From the NCBI GenBank assembly GCA_037127315.1, contig JBBBDQ010001918.1:3858501-3922500 (forward strand): a DNA stretch of 64,000 nt. Reading direction: 5' to 3'. The stretch's first letter is position 1. Every line of letters begins with the position of its first letter. Positions 63,186 through 64,000 of this stretch are shown piece after piece. The notes beneath the pieces are model-generated. The model ran no database searches. It was not told the origin of the DNA and saw only the letters and a program-made list of their open reading frames with translations. Made by a program: the position numbers and the translations under genes. The DNA comes from Ascarosepion bandense (lineage: Eukaryota; Mollusca; Cephalopoda; Sepiida; Sepiidae).

Positions 63186-63455
63186 GCCCGGAACGAGAAA
63201 TCGGGGAGCCGAGTTCGAATTCCAGCTGATTTCATTGCATTCACTTACGCGCAAATACCCTTGGGAAAGATATTAATCCACCTATTCCTTCCAGTTATGG
63301 GTTAAATAACAAGACAGATTGGGTTCTATAGCCTTGGTCGGCAACCAGTCTACCGCAGAAAGCAATGGCAACCTACTGCGGGATAATCTTCTGCCCAGTC
63401 AGAAAGAGACATCATCGCCCAAGCGTGTATCACGTATAGCACTTAAACTGAACTG
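63184..63455 (+). repeat. SINE1 copy, head truncated
   Basis: Begins in the anticodon-like region (CGGAACGAGAAATCGG), then box B GAGTTCGAATTCC and the body. The hairpin's left half is deleted (AGTCAGAAAGAGACATCA). Confidence 0.88.
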
Positions 63456-63464
63456 ATGCTATGG

Positions 63465-63975
63465 CACCTCGAATTTACCTGGAAGTGTTCTGACAGAGGA
63501 TGGAAAATGCGACTCTGAGATCCAAAGGCGCATTGGCATAGCCAATGATGCATTTCAAAAGCTAAGCTGAGTATGAAGAGATATGAAAATTTCGTTGCAA
63601 AAAAGAAAAGAAGAAAAGATACTGGACTCATATGTGATATCTAACCTCCTATATGCCAGCGAATACTGGACAATCTCCTCAAAGAGGAAGAAGAGACTCT
63701 AAGCAACAGAAATGTGGTTCTGCAGAAAAGTGATGAGGATATCATGGACCGAACATGTGAGCAGCAATGAGATTTTGGAGAAGATGCAAACGAAAAGGAA
63801 ACATATACTTGGCATCAGGAAGAAACATCTTAAGTTTCCCGAAGACGTAATGTAGAAAGAGAGCTTGGAGAATCTGATACTCACGGGATAGATAACGGGG
63901 AAAGAGAGACAGGGGAAAGCAGTGCGATACATACTTTGGGAGAGATCGAAATCATCAGGTGCATATTGCAAACTG
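63465..63975 (+). pseudogene. RTE LINE relic, same subfamily as 35368-35890
   Basis: CTGGAAGTGTTCTGACAGAG, ATGCGACTCTGAGATCCAAA, AGAAATGTGGTTCTGCAGAA and later blocks in RTE order, with many stops and shifts. The window ends before the (AAG)n end is reached. Confidence 0.75.
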
Positions 63976-64000
63976 GTCTTGCTTGTAATATGAACCTGAG

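Overview
No complete host gene is recognisable in this window. It is an AT-rich, microsatellite-rich stretch of animal DNA built almost entirely of retroelements, DNA-transposon relics and satellites. The mix points to a mollusc, most likely a cephalopod such as an octopus: several tRNA-derived SINE families in many copies, RTE-type and CR1/Jockey-like LINEs, RLE-type LINEs, mollusc-like 5S rRNA copies, and (TA)n, (CA)n, (TC)n and (CTAT)n tracts every few kilobases. The organism is an inference, since no species-diagnostic gene is present.

Element families named here. SINE1: tRNA-derived, about 300 bp, about 20 copies, with box A/box B in the head and a 20-nt hairpin near the 3' end. SINE2: a 140-150 bp unit, often in tandem dimers or trimers, whose 3' tail is the tail of the CR1/Jockey-like LINE. 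HHR-SINE: a tRNA-like head followed by a type I hammerhead ribozyme and a (TA)n end, six copies, plus one copy of a second tRNA-headed repeat with its own hammerhead at 50.96-51.13 kb. tRNA-Leu-like element: four copies, two of them large palindromes. LINEs: RTE clade (36.0-38.2 kb is the longest copy, 14.15-15.2 kb the next), CR1/Jockey-like, and RLE-type. Solo LTRs: families A and B. Also Helitron-like non-autonomous elements with A|TC...CTAG|T ends, Tc1/mariner relics, 5S rRNA-derived arrays, and unclassified repeats W, X, Y and Z.

Layout. 0-10 kb: SINE1 palindrome, RLE LINE pieces, two solo LTRs, mariner relics, two hammerhead SINEs and two tRNA-Leu-like palindromes. 10-12 kb: degenerate 5S array broken by an RTE piece and a SINE2 multimer. 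14-16 kb: RTE and Helitron-like element. 17.5-21.3 kb: pyrimidine-rich minisatellites. 21-24 kb: split LTR B, MITE, tRNA-Leu-like element, inverted pair of hammerhead SINEs. 24.3-25.9 kb: 17-unit satellite with higher-order order. 26-35 kb: SINE1, RTE relics, Helitron-like element, and a CR1/Jockey-like LINE with a solo LTR nested in it. 36-38.2 kb: RTE LINE. 40-50 kb: Helitron-like element, SINE1 filled and empty sites, 5S copy, satellite made of LINE coding sequence. 50-53.4 kb: hammerhead SINEs and one unassigned open frame. 54.6-57 kb: repeat Y array and LINE RT piece. 57.4-58.3 kb: interrupted (CTAT)n array. 58.5-64 kb: LINE with SINE1 inserted, mariner/gypsy mosaic, palindrome, Helitron-like element, SINE2, SINE1 and RTE.

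The most notable signal is the set of hammerhead ribozyme motifs attached to tRNA-like pol III heads. Three are essentially intact in fold and cleavage site and the rest show graded decay. All structural calls were made by eye, without folding software or database search.
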